Shown here one piece after another: positions 37,901-48,720 of a stretch of 64,000 nt of DNA; positions within the stretch are counted from its first letter, which is position 1; every line of letters starts with the position of its first letter. The position numbers and the translations under genes were made by a program. The stretch lies in assembly GCF_026151205.1 (NCBI RefSeq), contig NC_087077.1, positions 13,490,983-13,554,982 on the forward strand, written 5' to 3'. The notes beneath the pieces were generated by a model that made no database searches, was not told the origin of the DNA, and saw only the letters and a program-made list of their open reading frames with translations. This DNA comes from Bolinopsis microptera (taxonomy: Eukaryota > Ctenophora > Tentaculata > Lobata > Bolinopsidae).

Positions 37901-40900
37901 GTTCAAAACACAGGACGTGCTCAAGGAAATTAAAATATTTGTTTGTGTGTTAAAATATAGCTAATTGACGTCAGCCCATCACCAACCAACAGTCTAACAG
38001 TCCGCTAACTAGTACTAACCGTGCTAACACACACTTAACCCTTATATTTCACCCAATACAGAGGATTTTGTGTTTTTGAAGCGCCACAAGATTCCTGGGC
38101 GGGTTTTATCTGATACTGTGAATATTTGCAGAACTTTTTGTTGTGGAATGTTTTTGTTGTGGAATGTAAGTTTAACTGTGCAAGCTTTGTGATAATATGC
38201 CATTTCTGGACCTTTTGGAATATATTCATGAACCAGTGGCAGTAACCACTTGCACTATGACATTATTGAATAAGATAAATTATTAATTAATGACAGATTA
38301 TATGGCGCCCCTATTGTCATAATATGTCATTATGATGATATCTTTATAAAGTTAATGATGTCCATTGACATTTGACAAAGTGATCTCATTAAAACCGACT
38401 AGCATGGCTATAGAAATTAAACTGATCCCTGCATTACAATAGGTAGTCAGTATGAAGAGGTTTCAATTAATCACTGTATCTAGGCAATATGACCCAGACC
38501 CCCCATCCTCCGGCCCCCTCCCCTGGACCTCGTATCTTTACATGAACCGTGACGGGAACCCTGCAGCAAATATCTGAGCCCACCAGCTGTTATGAATTAA
38601 CCAATTTACCAATAAACTATTCTACTGAGGTAGATGAACGAGTACAATAGCTCTGAATTCTGATAATAAGGAGCCGTATAGAGTTCTGATAATTTGAGTG
38701 TATCTAAGTGGAACAGCGTGCGTTACCAAAGTAACACACGTATCATATAGCTCCCTGCTGGAGGCAGTTCAGCAGTGCATGCTCTATTAAGATCGGTAAC
38801 CCAGGCACCGGACCGGTGTGGTAACCTGGTGACCTGGACACGCACCAGCGGAGTAAAACAGGGGGTTCAAAGGGTTTTACACTTTCATTGTCTCACTAAT
38901 AACTGCCACCTCACTAACTACTACCTACACCCCACGTACATACTATATAATTACCATAATAATATGTATTTTATTCGTAGCCAATTGAGCGAGCCCTGGA
39001 TAGCACTAACAAAGCATACTCAGGAGTCAGGAAGCTATACTACTAGCTGTAACCTGTATCCTACTAGCTACTAGCTGCTAGAATACAGGGTATACAGACT
39101 ATAAGGTCAGAGTAACAACGTCATAATTATTGAGCCTGTTTGTTGTAGGATGGTTGGGGCAGGTAACACTTGGTGACATCCCTGCACACTCAATACATTA
39201 TACGTGTTGTAGCCAGCATACAGTCGCTAATTGTGAAGAGAAACGTGGTGTGATTTCAGAGACGTTTTAGAGAGGTTGAGGTGGGCTTGAGGTAGGGTTG
39301 AGGGGATGTTGAGGTGGGTTGAGGTGGGTTGAGGTGGGCTTGAGGTGGGCTTGAGGTGGGCTTGAGGTGGGGTTGAGGTGGGGTTGAGGTGGGGTTGAGG
39401 GGATGTTGAGGTGGGTTGAGGTGGGTTGAGGTGGGTTGAGGTGGGCTTGAGGTGGGCTTGAGGTGGGCTTGAGGTGGGCTTGAGGTGGGCTTGAGGTGGG
39501 CTTGAGGTGGGCTTGAGGTGGGCTTGAGGTGGGCTTGAGGTGGGCTTGAGGTGGGCTTGAGGGGATGTTGAGGGGATGTTGAAGTGGGCTTGAGGTGGGC
39601 TTGAGGTGGGGTTGGAAAGGTCAGTGCAAGTGTACTTGAAGTTTAAACTGAGTACGTATAGTTCAAAATTATGTTTTTTAAACTGTTTAAAGTAACGGAA
39701 ACACTTACGTCACAGCGAGCCAAAATACAAAGTAAGAGTTTCAATTTTGGACGGTGATGAAAAACCAAAAACTTTCAGACCTTAAGGCAGATAAGATCTA
39801 ACATTTTAGTAATTTAACTTGGATAACCGGTCTAGAATCCAGTAAACCTCCGACAATACCTGGATACTCTCTACTGATACCCACCAAGTACTCCATAACC
39901 AACAACCTGGATACTCTCTACTGATACCCACCAAGTACTCCATAACCAACAACCTGGATACTCTCTACTGATACCCACCAAGTACTCCATAACCAACAAC
40001 CTGGATACTCTCTACTGATACCCACCAAGTACTCCATAACCAACAACCTGGATACTCTCTACTGATACCCACCAAGTACTCCATAACCAACAACCTGGAT
40101 ACTCTCTACTGATACCCACCAAGTACTCCATAACCAACAACCTGGATACTCTCTACTGATACCCACCAAGTACTCCATAACCAACAACCTGGATACTCTC
40201 TACTGATACCCACCAAGTACTCCATAACCAACAACCTGGATACTCTCTACTGATACCCACCAAGTACTCCATAACCAACAACCTGGATACTCTCTACTGA
40301 TACCACCAACAACTTATATTTATATTGGGTTACTTTCTCAACACAATCATGCTCCAAACTCGACCGAAAGGTTTTGAGTTAAATGGAGAAAGTAATAGGG
40401 ATTACTTATCTTACATGATAAACCCATTATCATAACAAACAATGAAATAGATGTTCATGGTAGATTCTAATAACTTGACATTTAATAATGATAAAATCTC
40501 ACCACTTTAACACCACGTGACTTTAGCACCACGTGACCGCTTGAAATACGTCAGTCGAGCTCCTCTGATATCTTACAACGAATATCTTCCATTGTTCCGT
40601 ACTATTTCAGTAAACATACCCAGACACGCCTTGTTCAACACAAAACAGCTCACTGTACATTACTATTTGCTAAGCGTAATGAACCACACATTACTATTTG
40701 CGCCGCGTAATGAACCACACATTACTATTGCTTAGTGTAACATACGTCATGACTCATAACCGAGGGGTCCAGGACACGAAGCTGCCGACCAGACAGCCAA
40801 TATAACACTGGGGTTGAGACCACATCACTCAATGTCTCCTAGTAGCTCTGATAACTTGATAAGGGATAAGGAGCGGGAATATGTATCGTAATTCATTTGA

Positions 40901-43900
40901 TAATCACTTGATAATCACTTGATAATCACTTGATAATCACTTGATAAATACCCGTGGATAATGGGCTAATGGGCTGGGATAATTAACATAATTTACCACA
41001 GCTCGGTTTGTTCCACCACATACGAACCAGACTGTCTTAACTGCTCAGTACAAGATGTCTCAATGTGCTAAACACCGAAGATATCTTAATGTGCTAAATG
41101 CTGAGTCGCTGAGTTGAGACCTTTAGTTCATCATAAGGTCTCTGGATTGAGGGTAAAGAGAGTAGTAGAGCTGCATATTATACATACTTCAACAATTCAG
41201 TACTGTTCATTTACAACATGATAATCTCATAGTTCAGTCGGCATATATTATACACGCCTGCCTCACTTATCAAACTGGATAATATATTCATTGGACATTT
41301 TAAAACTACATACCATAATTCACTTTCTTATAATAATCTGTCCTACTTGGTTTCAAGTGTTAAAAAAGAGCTTATGCATGATAGTGAAGAATATCATGAC
41401 CGTAATTATAGTACATGAACTATAGAGCACGTGCGACTTAGTACGTTAATCTCAGAGTCACAGTGCCACTGGCCACTACCATCCAGTATCAAATAACACA
41501 AATACCGCAGATTTAACCTAATAATCCGGAAAACAGATCACCGAAATCCCAACGGTAATAAATTTGTTAGCACATGCTGTTCTCCAATCAGTTCACCCAG
41601 CCATTGTGGCATTTTCATTATTACAAGTTTGAAACTTAATCTGTGGAGTAACGACTTGGACCAAAGACAAGGAGGAACCCTTACAAGGGTAGAGCATACA
41701 TTGCAGGGCTGTATGTTTCTATCTGATGGTATATTTGACCAACAATGACCAGATACAGTTGACATAACAGAGCTCCATGCTATTTAACATCCACATACCA
41801 ATGTCCACTAGAGAGAGAATTTTATCCTCACGGAATTGAAGAGGGGATGAAATTGAAGATATAATGTCTAGTTTCCAGGGAGTGGAGCCCGGGCCGCTGT
41901 CTGGAACAGAGGATGGATTATATTTTAGAGCGGGACAAAGCCTTGTTAGCTACTATTAACAGTCACTTATATTGTGTTATTTGCAGACATGTTAAGACGG
42001 TCTAATAACTGTTCTATATTCGTGCCGATGAGTTTTAAAACATGTTTTAGACATTAAATATGCGTTTTCAAATGGGGTACCACTCAGTGGTTTGTGAGAA
42101 CAAGACAGTGCCAAATTTTCATTCGGTTGAGTCTAAAACAGATAAAATTAGTTGGAATAGAATATTAACTGTGTCTAAACCATAATAGGTAATCACTTAC
42201 TGGAACAGAACATTAACCCTGGCTTGGTTAGGGCGTTTTACTTGGTAGAACTGAATATTAAATATTAACCGTAACTTGCTCTCCATTAAGCGGGATAAAG
42301 TTTTGTAAGGTCTAATTTGTGAAATCCATTGTCAAGTCGACAACACTGGTTGTCATAAACTGTCACGTGATGTTACCAGTACGGCCGAACTTTTTATTAT
42401 AATGAACTACGACCGATCCTTCCAAAGCTTAACAGCGGTACGCTGGTTTGTTGTGGTACTAAAATAAGTGAAGTCTGGATCCAAAGCCCTGTACCATTCT
42501 CCACTTCGTGCACCTTATCTTGAAGGTCATTTTACAGGATATCTGGTCACGGTACAGCAGTTGAAAGTTTTTCACGAGAGTTACCCTGTCGCAAAGAAGC
42601 CCTTTAAAAAGGTATAAAACTTTATTGCACTGCATAATACTGGCAATCTCTTTTAAGTCTTCGGGCCTCACGACCACTTGCACTTGATGGAAAGGGAAAG
42701 CCAAACAACAAGCTGGTTACCAAGTCCGGTCTTTCCGCACTTGTGACAAGGATCTGTTACTTGTGACAAGGATTTGTTACATGAGACAAGGATTTGTTTA
42801 ATTATGAGCAATAAATATAATTCCTTTTCCGGGATTTTCACAATCCACACAGCCTCAACCCGTGTCAAGATTACTGAATTTCCTATCGTCTCTTACACAT
42901 TATAATACGCTGTGAACATTATGTTACTACACTGGTCTACTACACTTTTAACAGAGAAGCCTAACAATAATAATAGTAGTGTGTACTATAGTAGTTATAG
43001 TAATAATAGCAAACTCTTCACTTAATAAACTTGCTGAATTCAACTTCACGTACAAATAATGAGCGCCCTAAAATTTGTTTTTCAGAATCTGCAACCCCGG
43101 CCAGGAGAGAATACTGCGAGCTCTGCAGAAACAGAAGATATATCAACTCTTTATATAAGTCAGCCAATCATTGCGGTATTATGTGTCACTTTGAGAAGCA
43201 AGCTTACTTTAATATCTTAATGGAGATGCCGGGTGAAGGGCAGGGAGAGATTCCCACAAATTCAATCTGGTAGATAAATTCAGCTTATAATAGTTTTACA
43301 TTCTTTGGTTGATGTGTACCGTATAGTGTGTTTGTGCGCAGCTACAACACCGTTTATATAATAATGTGTGGCATTAAACAGCGTGGTTACTGGTTACCCT
43401 CAACAAAGCCTCCTAAAACTTGTAACTTGTGTATTTAGCGTAGACATTAAACTTAGAGATGGGAATTATGGTCCCACAAAAGATCGGTCTAGTAAAAGAT
43501 TACAAGGTTACAAGACCCATTCTCCGAGCCACAATGATACTTTTGTCAGTCCAATAACTCTAATTACACCCAATGTATCTATGATGAAAACACACGGTCC
43601 TTTGTGATATAGAGATACTGAACTGCTAACCCTGCTACTTACCAGCAGCGTACTCCATCACAAAGTATTGGGTTGAGAGAGTTTCTATAACTTCGTATAA
43701 TCTCAAGATGCTCGGGTGGTGTACTTCCTCCATTGCCTCAATCTCACGTGACAACAACTTCTGGGTCTTGTGATCCAGCTTCCCTTTGTCTAGCATTTTT
43801 ACGGCAACTTTCTCTGTAAAAGATCGGATTCAGTTTGGGGAGTTAAGAATGTGCATTTTAAGCAGTATGTGATGGGATCTATGACTTGTAATTTAGGGAA

Positions 43901-44535
43901 ATATGCGCCACTGAATGGAGTAGCGGCTAATGATCCTAATTTCAATCATCTCAACTGCTCGTGATGTCAATCACGCAATGCAAATGGCTGATGATGTATT
44001 TAAAAAGACACATTGCATTGTGTCTGAAAGCAATATGTTTCAACTGAAAGATACTAATGATGGGTTGCAGTGATAATATCTAGTGTACGTAAGTGGTTCC
44101 TAAACAACATCAAGATTTAAGTCACCTTTCGTGAGGATGTGAGTTCCAAGTTTCACAACTGAGAAGTTTCCCGTTCCCAATTTCCCCCCCAATCTGTAGT
44201 GTCCAATTCTCTTCCCGAGAGTGACCTGTAACAATCGAAAATACAGCTACTTATGTCACACATATCTATTTATCATTATTTGATAAGGAAGGGGGTCGAA
44301 AGTCGACGAACATCTCGATCCAGAAAAGTAATAAATTAAAATACTGGCATTTTTAAAATGTACCAACCTCTTTCAACACCTTCTCAGACTCATTGAGTTC
44401 CTGTTGCAGTCTTTCCCATGGGGTGAGAGGTACCTGCGCAGTTATATTGCTGCTCACCGAGCCCGGTCTTGATGCGACGCTAACTGCGGTGGAATGTTGT
44501 CGAGACATGGAGACTTGCTCCGTACCGTCTACCAT
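19990..44535 (-). CDS. NIM1K: NIM1-type AMPK-related Ser/Thr protein kinase, 9 exons
   Basis: Minus-strand exons 44368-44535, 44126-44225, 43643-43813, 32765-32868, 21470-21686, 21131-21280, 20532-20696, 20284-20382 and 19990-20114 join in phase to 432 residues, close to the length I recall for the vertebrate protein. Kinase landmarks: glycine loop LGTGNFSVV (72-80), VAVK Lys95, probable helix-C Glu113, HRDIKAEN (188-195), DFG 208-210 and AAPE 230-233. The activation loop has LDTFCGSPP with Thr222 at the site LKB1 phosphorylates in AMPK-related kinases. The hinge region ([11 protein letters not shown]...VMEYAAGGEL) and the stretch [18 protein letters not shown] are characteristic of NIM1 rather than MARK or AMPK. 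The C-terminus is Lys-rich and ends CSIM, a CaaX prenylation box. The gene covers 24.5 kb; introns of about 10.8 and 11.1 kb carry most of the length. Confidence 0.92.
21687..32764. other. 11.1-kb intron 4 of the NIM1-type kinase gene
   Basis: AT-rich intron without a convincing gene or intact transposon. Short patches of CG-rich alternating sequence occur at 22145-22205, an ATAATATAAC tandem repeat at 23462-23492, and tandem duplications at 26251-26385 (about 67 bp twice) and 30142-30232 (about 38 bp, TGACAT/ACACAGTG). ORFs here are under 100 codons and lack motifs. Confidence 0.5.
26251..26385. repeat. 67-bp tandem duplication
   Basis: Two nearly identical copies, each holding a TTTTTTAATTAATTTCCAGG block and the following AAAAGAGTGCTTTAAATAC segment. 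They lie in intron 4 of the kinase gene. Confidence 0.8.
32972..34417 (+). CDS. LINE reverse transcriptase ORF2 fragment
   Basis: Open frame of the element at 33005-34615. The first dozen or so residues are probably intron sequence read in frame, since homology to LINE polymerases begins at about [16 protein letters not shown]. All palm motifs through YADD are intact, but without the endonuclease domain and a 5' end this copy cannot be autonomous. Confidence 0.85.
   Translation: MQTLVNQVLDSLSRTGMSKFRPSLKKRGLDGELLSNYRPISNLSFLSKIIEKCVSIQLTSYLEDNNLLSKVQSGYRKFHSCETATTRIHNDILITIDKKTKVVLLLLDLSAAFDTVNHPRLIKKLRSAYGITGIALTWIRSYLANRSFCVKVKDSSSSSTVLEIGVPQGSILGPLLFILYTKDLENIASMHGCCIHLYADDTQLYFTLDSDDPSQLEHNMEHCMSDIKKWMTNNFLQLNSSKTEVIVISSKFDSKNIPASLQIVKDQEPHVVSGTVKSLGLYLDSYLSMSDQITSVVQACNIQIRNLWFIASKLSFNLKIQLVHALVLSRIDYCNSVYFGLSSYDLSRLQKVQNSAVRFIFGRGRKAHTTPLLKKVHFLPVRFRIDFKIALLAYKCLNNIAPPYLKELISPRQQSFKNVRLDNDYFYLSFPPSPNYVNTEKAFSHCAVKVFNSLPYDIRSAESVTSFKTKLKTYFFSLAFD
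33005..34615 (+). mobile_element. 5'-truncated CR1/L2-like LINE with open reverse-transcriptase frame
   Basis: The frame 32972-34417 (481 codons) encodes a non-LTR reverse transcriptase from [18 protein letters not shown] through [11 protein letters not shown], the [13 protein letters not shown] block and the catalytic YADDTQLYF to a typical C-terminus ending TYFFSLAFD. The upstream endonuclease region is absent, and element sequence probably begins near 33005-33020. The 3' part after the stop is UTR and ends in a (TTATTATTATT)-like simple tail, as in CR1/L2 elements. The last 199 residues are identical to the frame at 52311-52910 and the 3' UTR is almost identical. No poly(A) tail or clear target duplication is seen, which is usual for this group. 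Confidence 0.9.
35529..35591. repeat. 10-bp tandem repeat ACATTTCTTA / ACATTTCTAA
   Basis: About six head-to-tail copies in kinase intron 3. The small plus-strand frame it creates (repeated NIS residues) is an artefact. Confidence 0.85.
39274..39613. repeat. 11-bp G-rich minisatellite (TTGAGGTGGGC)
   Basis: About thirty copies with variants TTGAGGTGGG, TTGAGGTGGGG and TTGAGGGGATG. The strand is strongly purine/G-rich, with runs of three or four G at regular spacing. It lies in kinase intron 3. Confidence 0.92.
39858..40305. repeat. 47-bp minisatellite, about 9.5 copies
   Basis: Units contain CCTGGATACTCTCTACTG followed by ATACCCACCAAGTACTCCAT and AACCAACAA. Copies are virtually identical, pointing to recent expansion. 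It lies only about 250 bp from the 11-bp array. Confidence 0.95.
40655..40740. repeat. Short tandem repeat, about 35 bp, 2-3 copies
   Basis: Repeated ACATTACTATTTG then CGTAATGAACCACAC in kinase intron 3. Confidence 0.7.
40893..40945. repeat. 11-bp tandem repeat (TTGATAATCAC)
   Basis: Four to five copies in kinase intron 3. Confidence 0.8.
42735..42799. repeat. 18-bp tandem repeat, 3 copies
   Basis: TGTGACAAGGATCTGTTA and close variants, in kinase intron 3. Confidence 0.7.
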
Positions 44536-46104
44536 ATCTCAAATTCATTTCATTGGTATTCTCATATGGCTGCTGTTAGTGCGCGGGTTAATACAATGAT
44601 GAGGAAATAATCTTGTTTAATTATGGAACAGATACAATTTTAAAAGGAAGTGTCTAGATGTAAATAATTCTTATGAAAAGAATATTTTCAAGGAACAGCA
44701 CAATCAAATTTATGGCCAGCATACAGAACTGGTCAAGGTATCACCAACTTATTGTCCTTTTCACTATATAGACACAAACAGTTTTACTGGTAACTTCATT
44801 CTCAATCAAGAAATGCTGTTCAACCCAAAAACGTGCACATTTTAAGTGATATTTAAGAAAATCTAAAATGTAATTTTACAGTTACATACTCAACAGATCA
44901 CATCAACAGCTAACAACGTACACATTCAAGATTCAATCAGACTGGACAATGCACATGCTGAGCTCGTGGACAGATACAATTCAAACATTTCATAATGAAA
45001 TATAATAATAGCTAAATTATGCGACTCAATATAAATAGAACAACTAATACTTAGATTATATACTTAGGGAAAGAGTAAGATAATCTGGGAATAAATTCGT
45101 AGCAAAGGTTTTTCTGCAGGAATGTGTTTTCTAAAAAGAAAATATTATGATTATACCATACTCTATTTATAAATATATTGATTGAAATAAATTTTCGTGC
45201 ACATACAGAATGAATGGTTAATAATTTAATATATATGTAGACCAAGCTCTGTGCACGGGATGCTTCCTGAAAGAATCCAGTTCTTTTAGCGGGGCACCCT
45301 ACCTAAAGCCAAATTGAGATATAATAATCATATTCCTAGAGAAATAATCAGAAATCGAATACCAATCAAATAATATGATATATATGAGTAGTAACCATAT
45401 TTACTATGCAAAATGCCCCAACCACATAGTGTAAATTTATATAGAATTCAAATTCCATATCATCATTAAACCTCAATACCTAGTCAATATAATAGCCCAA
45501 GCAAAATTAAATAACTTCTTATATACCTTACTGTCATACTACAAATTAATTAAACATTTGAAATCTGTTGACCAGAGAATAAATTTCTAAGCCTAATGCA
45601 AGTGAAATAATTTAGATGCAATAATGAATGCCTAATGTGAGTATCATTTGTCAATGTCCTTGTAAAAAAGTCTGTACAAGAGATATGAGTAACTAATATA
45701 GAAGAAAAAACAGGAAGTTGTCGTCTGTTGTAAAATAAATAAAATATCTAGAATATAAATTAGAATATATTGATTGATTGAATACGCCCAATGGGCGCTG
45801 GTCTGTACCGAAATATAAAAAACATACAATATAAAATTATAGAGAAACATAGAGAATAAAATTCTAGCAAGCCTCCGAAAACTATTTAGCATTGTGTGTC
45901 GACGTAACTAGAAAATAGCATAAAAATATGAGTTGCAGTTCAGGTTCTGTTACTTTAACATTTACCAGTCTCAGCACTGAAAAAAACACACTAAATAAGC
46001 TTTCAACGCGGTTCATTTATTAATTGTAAAAAGTGGTAAATCTACACACGGCAACTCCAGTCAGCACCAAATAACACTCAACATACATCATACATTAACT
46101 CTTA
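44536..46104. other. Spacer upstream of the kinase gene
   Basis: AT-rich; I see no gene. It should contain the promoter of the kinase. On the minus strand the start codon is preceded by TTTGAG and AT, a weak acceptor-like sequence. Minus-strand frames of 60-80 codons here have no motif. Confidence 0.4.
46016..46021 (-). promoter_or_regulatory. Poly(A) signal after the ORF1-like gene
   Basis: AATAAA on the minus strand, about 85 bases after the stop codon. Confidence 0.45.
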
Positions 46105-46956
46105 TCAGGAGCTTTGGGACGTTTGAGATGATAAGGTTTTATCAGCCGTGCAGATCTTTCTGTCGCGTATGAAATAATGTTTATTTGGGTCTTTCTGGAT
46201 CATCTGTTTCATCTCCTTAACAAGTTTACTATGTGCAAGCTGTTCCTCTTTGGTTCTGTCCGGTCCCAAATAAACATGTTTGAAAGAGTCACTGTCTCTG
46301 AGGTTTCGTGCACGCATCAAAATCAAGTCTACCTCACTGGCACAACCAAATTCGACCTTGATAGGCCTATTCTTACCCGGTTCCTTCCTTCCGATTCTGT
46401 AGACCTCACCAGTGCGGAGCACGGGGAAAGCGTCAGTTCCGTAAAGTATGTCCTTGACAACTTTGTTGAGCTCAAAATCGGCTTCTTTATCACTTTCATG
46501 GCAACCGTAGATCATCAAGTACTTCGATCGTTTCTTCTCTTCATTTACAGTCCTGACGGCTTGTTTGATAGAGTTTTCTGTTAAAGGTTTCCCGCTAGGA
46601 CGCTGAGCAGTGTTTTTCTTGACAACATCCGTCCAACTTTTCATTTCTGATTTAACTGTCTCCTGAACTGAATTCATCTGTCCTTGTTGAGTTTCAATAA
46701 TTAGTTTCTGATCCGCTATTTTCTCCGATTTCATGACATCAATTTTCCCAGCAGCACTTTTACAAAGTTCAATATTCTTCTCCGCCAATTTCATTAAGCT
46801 GCCGATGATTTTGACGAGTGGATTTTTGTTAAGTTTCATTAAAGCGGTCTCAGTAAAGTCAGATCTACATGAAACATTGGCAACCTTGAATATTTTCTGA
46901 ATTTCTGATGTCATCTCATGGTCCATCGCGTTGAGCCGGTCCACTGAAAAATCCAT
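46105..46956 (-). CDS. LINE ORF1-like RNA-binding protein, isolated copy
   Basis: Intact 283-residue frame from the ATG at 46956; the longer open frame to 47052 begins with a TTG and is not a credible start. Order seen: a helical N-terminal half with coiled-coil character (about residues 1-110), then a compact alpha/beta part beginning KYLMIYGCHES and including VYRIGRKEPGKNRPIKVEF, then a conserved-looking tail VYLGPDRTKEEQLAHSKLVK. This arrangement of coiled coil, RRM-like domain and R-T/K-EE-R-x-x-H tail is what ORF1 proteins of CR1/L2-type LINEs show. No ORF2 follows it within the window. An AATAAA on the minus strand (46016-46021) lies about 85 bases past the stop. It may be a LINE fragment, a retrocopy or a domesticated ORF1; the intact frame favours young or selected sequence. 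Confidence 0.65.
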   Translation of the reverse strand: MDFSVDRLNAMDHEMTSEIQKIFKVANVSCRSDFTETALMKLNKNPLVKIIGSLMKLAEKNIELCKSAAGKIDVMKSEKIADQKLIIETQQGQMNSVQETVKSEMKSWTDVVKKNTAQRPSGKPLTENSIKQAVRTVNEEKKRSKYLMIYGCHESDKEADFELNKVVKDILYGTDAFPVLRTGEVYRIGRKEPGKNRPIKVEFGCASEVDLILMRARNLRDSDSFKHVYLGPDRTKEEQLAHSKLVKEMKQMIQKDPNKHYFIRDRKICTADKTLSSQTSQSS

Positions 46957-47149
46957 GCTACACAGTCGGCGCTGTTGAAAGTCGACGTGGCGAGTAACAC
47001 TTTCACTGATAACGATCACTGATAAGCGAGCTAAAAAACAGTGCAAATACAAATTGGTTTACTGCGAACTGAAATAACATTCAGTCAATGTGTCGTCAAT
47101 AAACTGTACAATTATCAAATGTTAAAACTGGGTGATACAGTCACCAAAA

Positions 47150-47255
47150 AAAAAATACTAAGTATGATAAGTTAATAAATTAAATGTGGTCTATAAAACT
47201 ACCACTAAGTATAATAGGTCAATAAATTAAAAGTGGTTTATAAAACTACCACTGT
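47150..47255. repeat. Imperfect tandem duplication, about 55 bp
   Basis: Two copies of a TAATAAATTAAAAGTGG then TTATAAAACTACCACT block upstream of the ORF1-like gene. Confidence 0.65.
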
Positions 47256-48432
47256 GGGAACCCCTTCTCCAGTTAAAACATGTCAGTCATGTGCAAAATC
47301 AATCAGAATGGTAAGGTGGTAAAAAAGGGAATATCTTTTCGATACATCAATTATATATGCCTCAGATTTAAAAGAATTAGAAGTTACTTAGTTATCGGCG
47401 ACTATGATTGCAGTGTAAAATTTGTCATATGAATTGTCGACGGTATAATTAGGGTCTGTTGTTATAGATGATAGTAGCTGTTTCTTATACGAATCACTAA
47501 AGCTTTTAACATCGGGCAGATTATATATATAGCCGTCTTATTCAATTAGAGTGAATGTTAAATTTCATCATAACTCAAGTTTACTGCTTAGCCCATCTGT
47601 TTTTTACTAGAGTCTGAACCTATGCCCACCTAAGAGCACAATAGCCTCTTGGGTGTGACAACCCTCCAGAAAAATGCCATGTGGAAATGTATGTGAAGAT
47701 GAAGGAGATGGCAAGTGGCAAGTGGAATGAGGAAGAGTTAATAAATGCCTGAATTCCAAAAGGATAACCAGAGATAAAAAGCTACAGTAGCATGAAAATA
47801 TTCATTAAGTCACTCCAGATTGATCCAATTCCTTGGGAACAATAAGACACTTAATGTGTATTGTGAAGGTGACTAGTATTAGCATTAAGTTAGTTGTAGC
47901 CCATCCATTAAGTAAATTAAGTAAAGTAAAATTTATGGAAACACATCATCACATATATAAATATTTCCCCACCACTCCAGCATTAATGATTTATCAAAAA
48001 AAATGTATTATTATTTTATATATATAAATACAGGACATATCACATAAAGTGTGACTTTAATAATAATAACAAACAATTTTGTGAAGGAGCAGTTCCTAAA
48101 ACGTTTCATCACAATATTTCAATATGTATAGAATTTACATACATACCATATTTCAAGTCACTATCACTTCTTGATTTCTCGCAAATTGCTACATCCGAAC
48201 CTCTGTATACCAGGCCTCTTCATGGAGAAAACGAAAAGTGCACGGTATAGAAAAAACCTGGTATATAGAGGTTCAAATTATCACAATCTCCAATATCGGC
48301 AGTCTCTCAGATAACCTATAAAGCGTCTCATTTACCCAATTAGGCTGGACCTGGTGGTCCACAAGAGGATAACATGCCTCTGGGTATAGCATCCCTGATG
48401 GATACCGGGGTAAAATAAGTGGATGTGTTAAG
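47256..48432. other. Spacer without recognised genes
   Basis: AT-rich sequence. A short inverted pair (GAACCTCTGTATACCAGG and CCTGGTATATAGAGGTTC) lies at about 48197-48275 and would form a hairpin with a loop of about 40 bases. No gene is seen. Confidence 0.4.
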
Positions 48433-48440
48433 GTACAAGT

Positions 48441-48712
48441 CAGTGGCGCGGGCGTAACGAAGGGCCATCTTAGGGGGGCGCCAAATCGTTGTTTTAATTG
48501 AGTGTGGGACAATCTAGAAAAACTTAACTACAGTACTAGCAAACCTGCGCACTTTGTTCTAGAAGTACTCTTTTTTAGAGATTTTACCGGCGTATCCTCT
48601 AAAATCATCTAATTTGTGCAACTTTAGGGAGGGGCACCGAAAGGGGAGGGGTGCCAATGCAACAGGGGGTGCTTTTTTCAGCGGGGCGCCAACAGGCAAC
48701 GTTACGCCACTC
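48441..48712. mobile_element. hAT-type MITE with perfect 8-bp target duplication
   Basis: Begins CAGTGGCGCGGGCGTAACG and ends CGTTACGCCACTC, matching inverted ends. GTACAAGT flanks it on both sides (48433-48440 and 48713-48720). The 272-bp interior has no coding capacity and is related, in opposite orientation, to 2622-2889, and by its end sequence to 54691 onward. Confidence 0.9.
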
Positions 48713-48720
48713 GTACAAGT

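Larger units (their letters stand above)
32869..43642. other. 10.8-kb intron 3 of the NIM1-type kinase gene
   Basis: Holds the LINE copy (33005-34615), a short ACATTTCTTA-type repeat, the 11-bp and 47-bp minisatellites and several small tandem repeats. Other open frames in it are short and unsupported. Confidence 0.6.
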
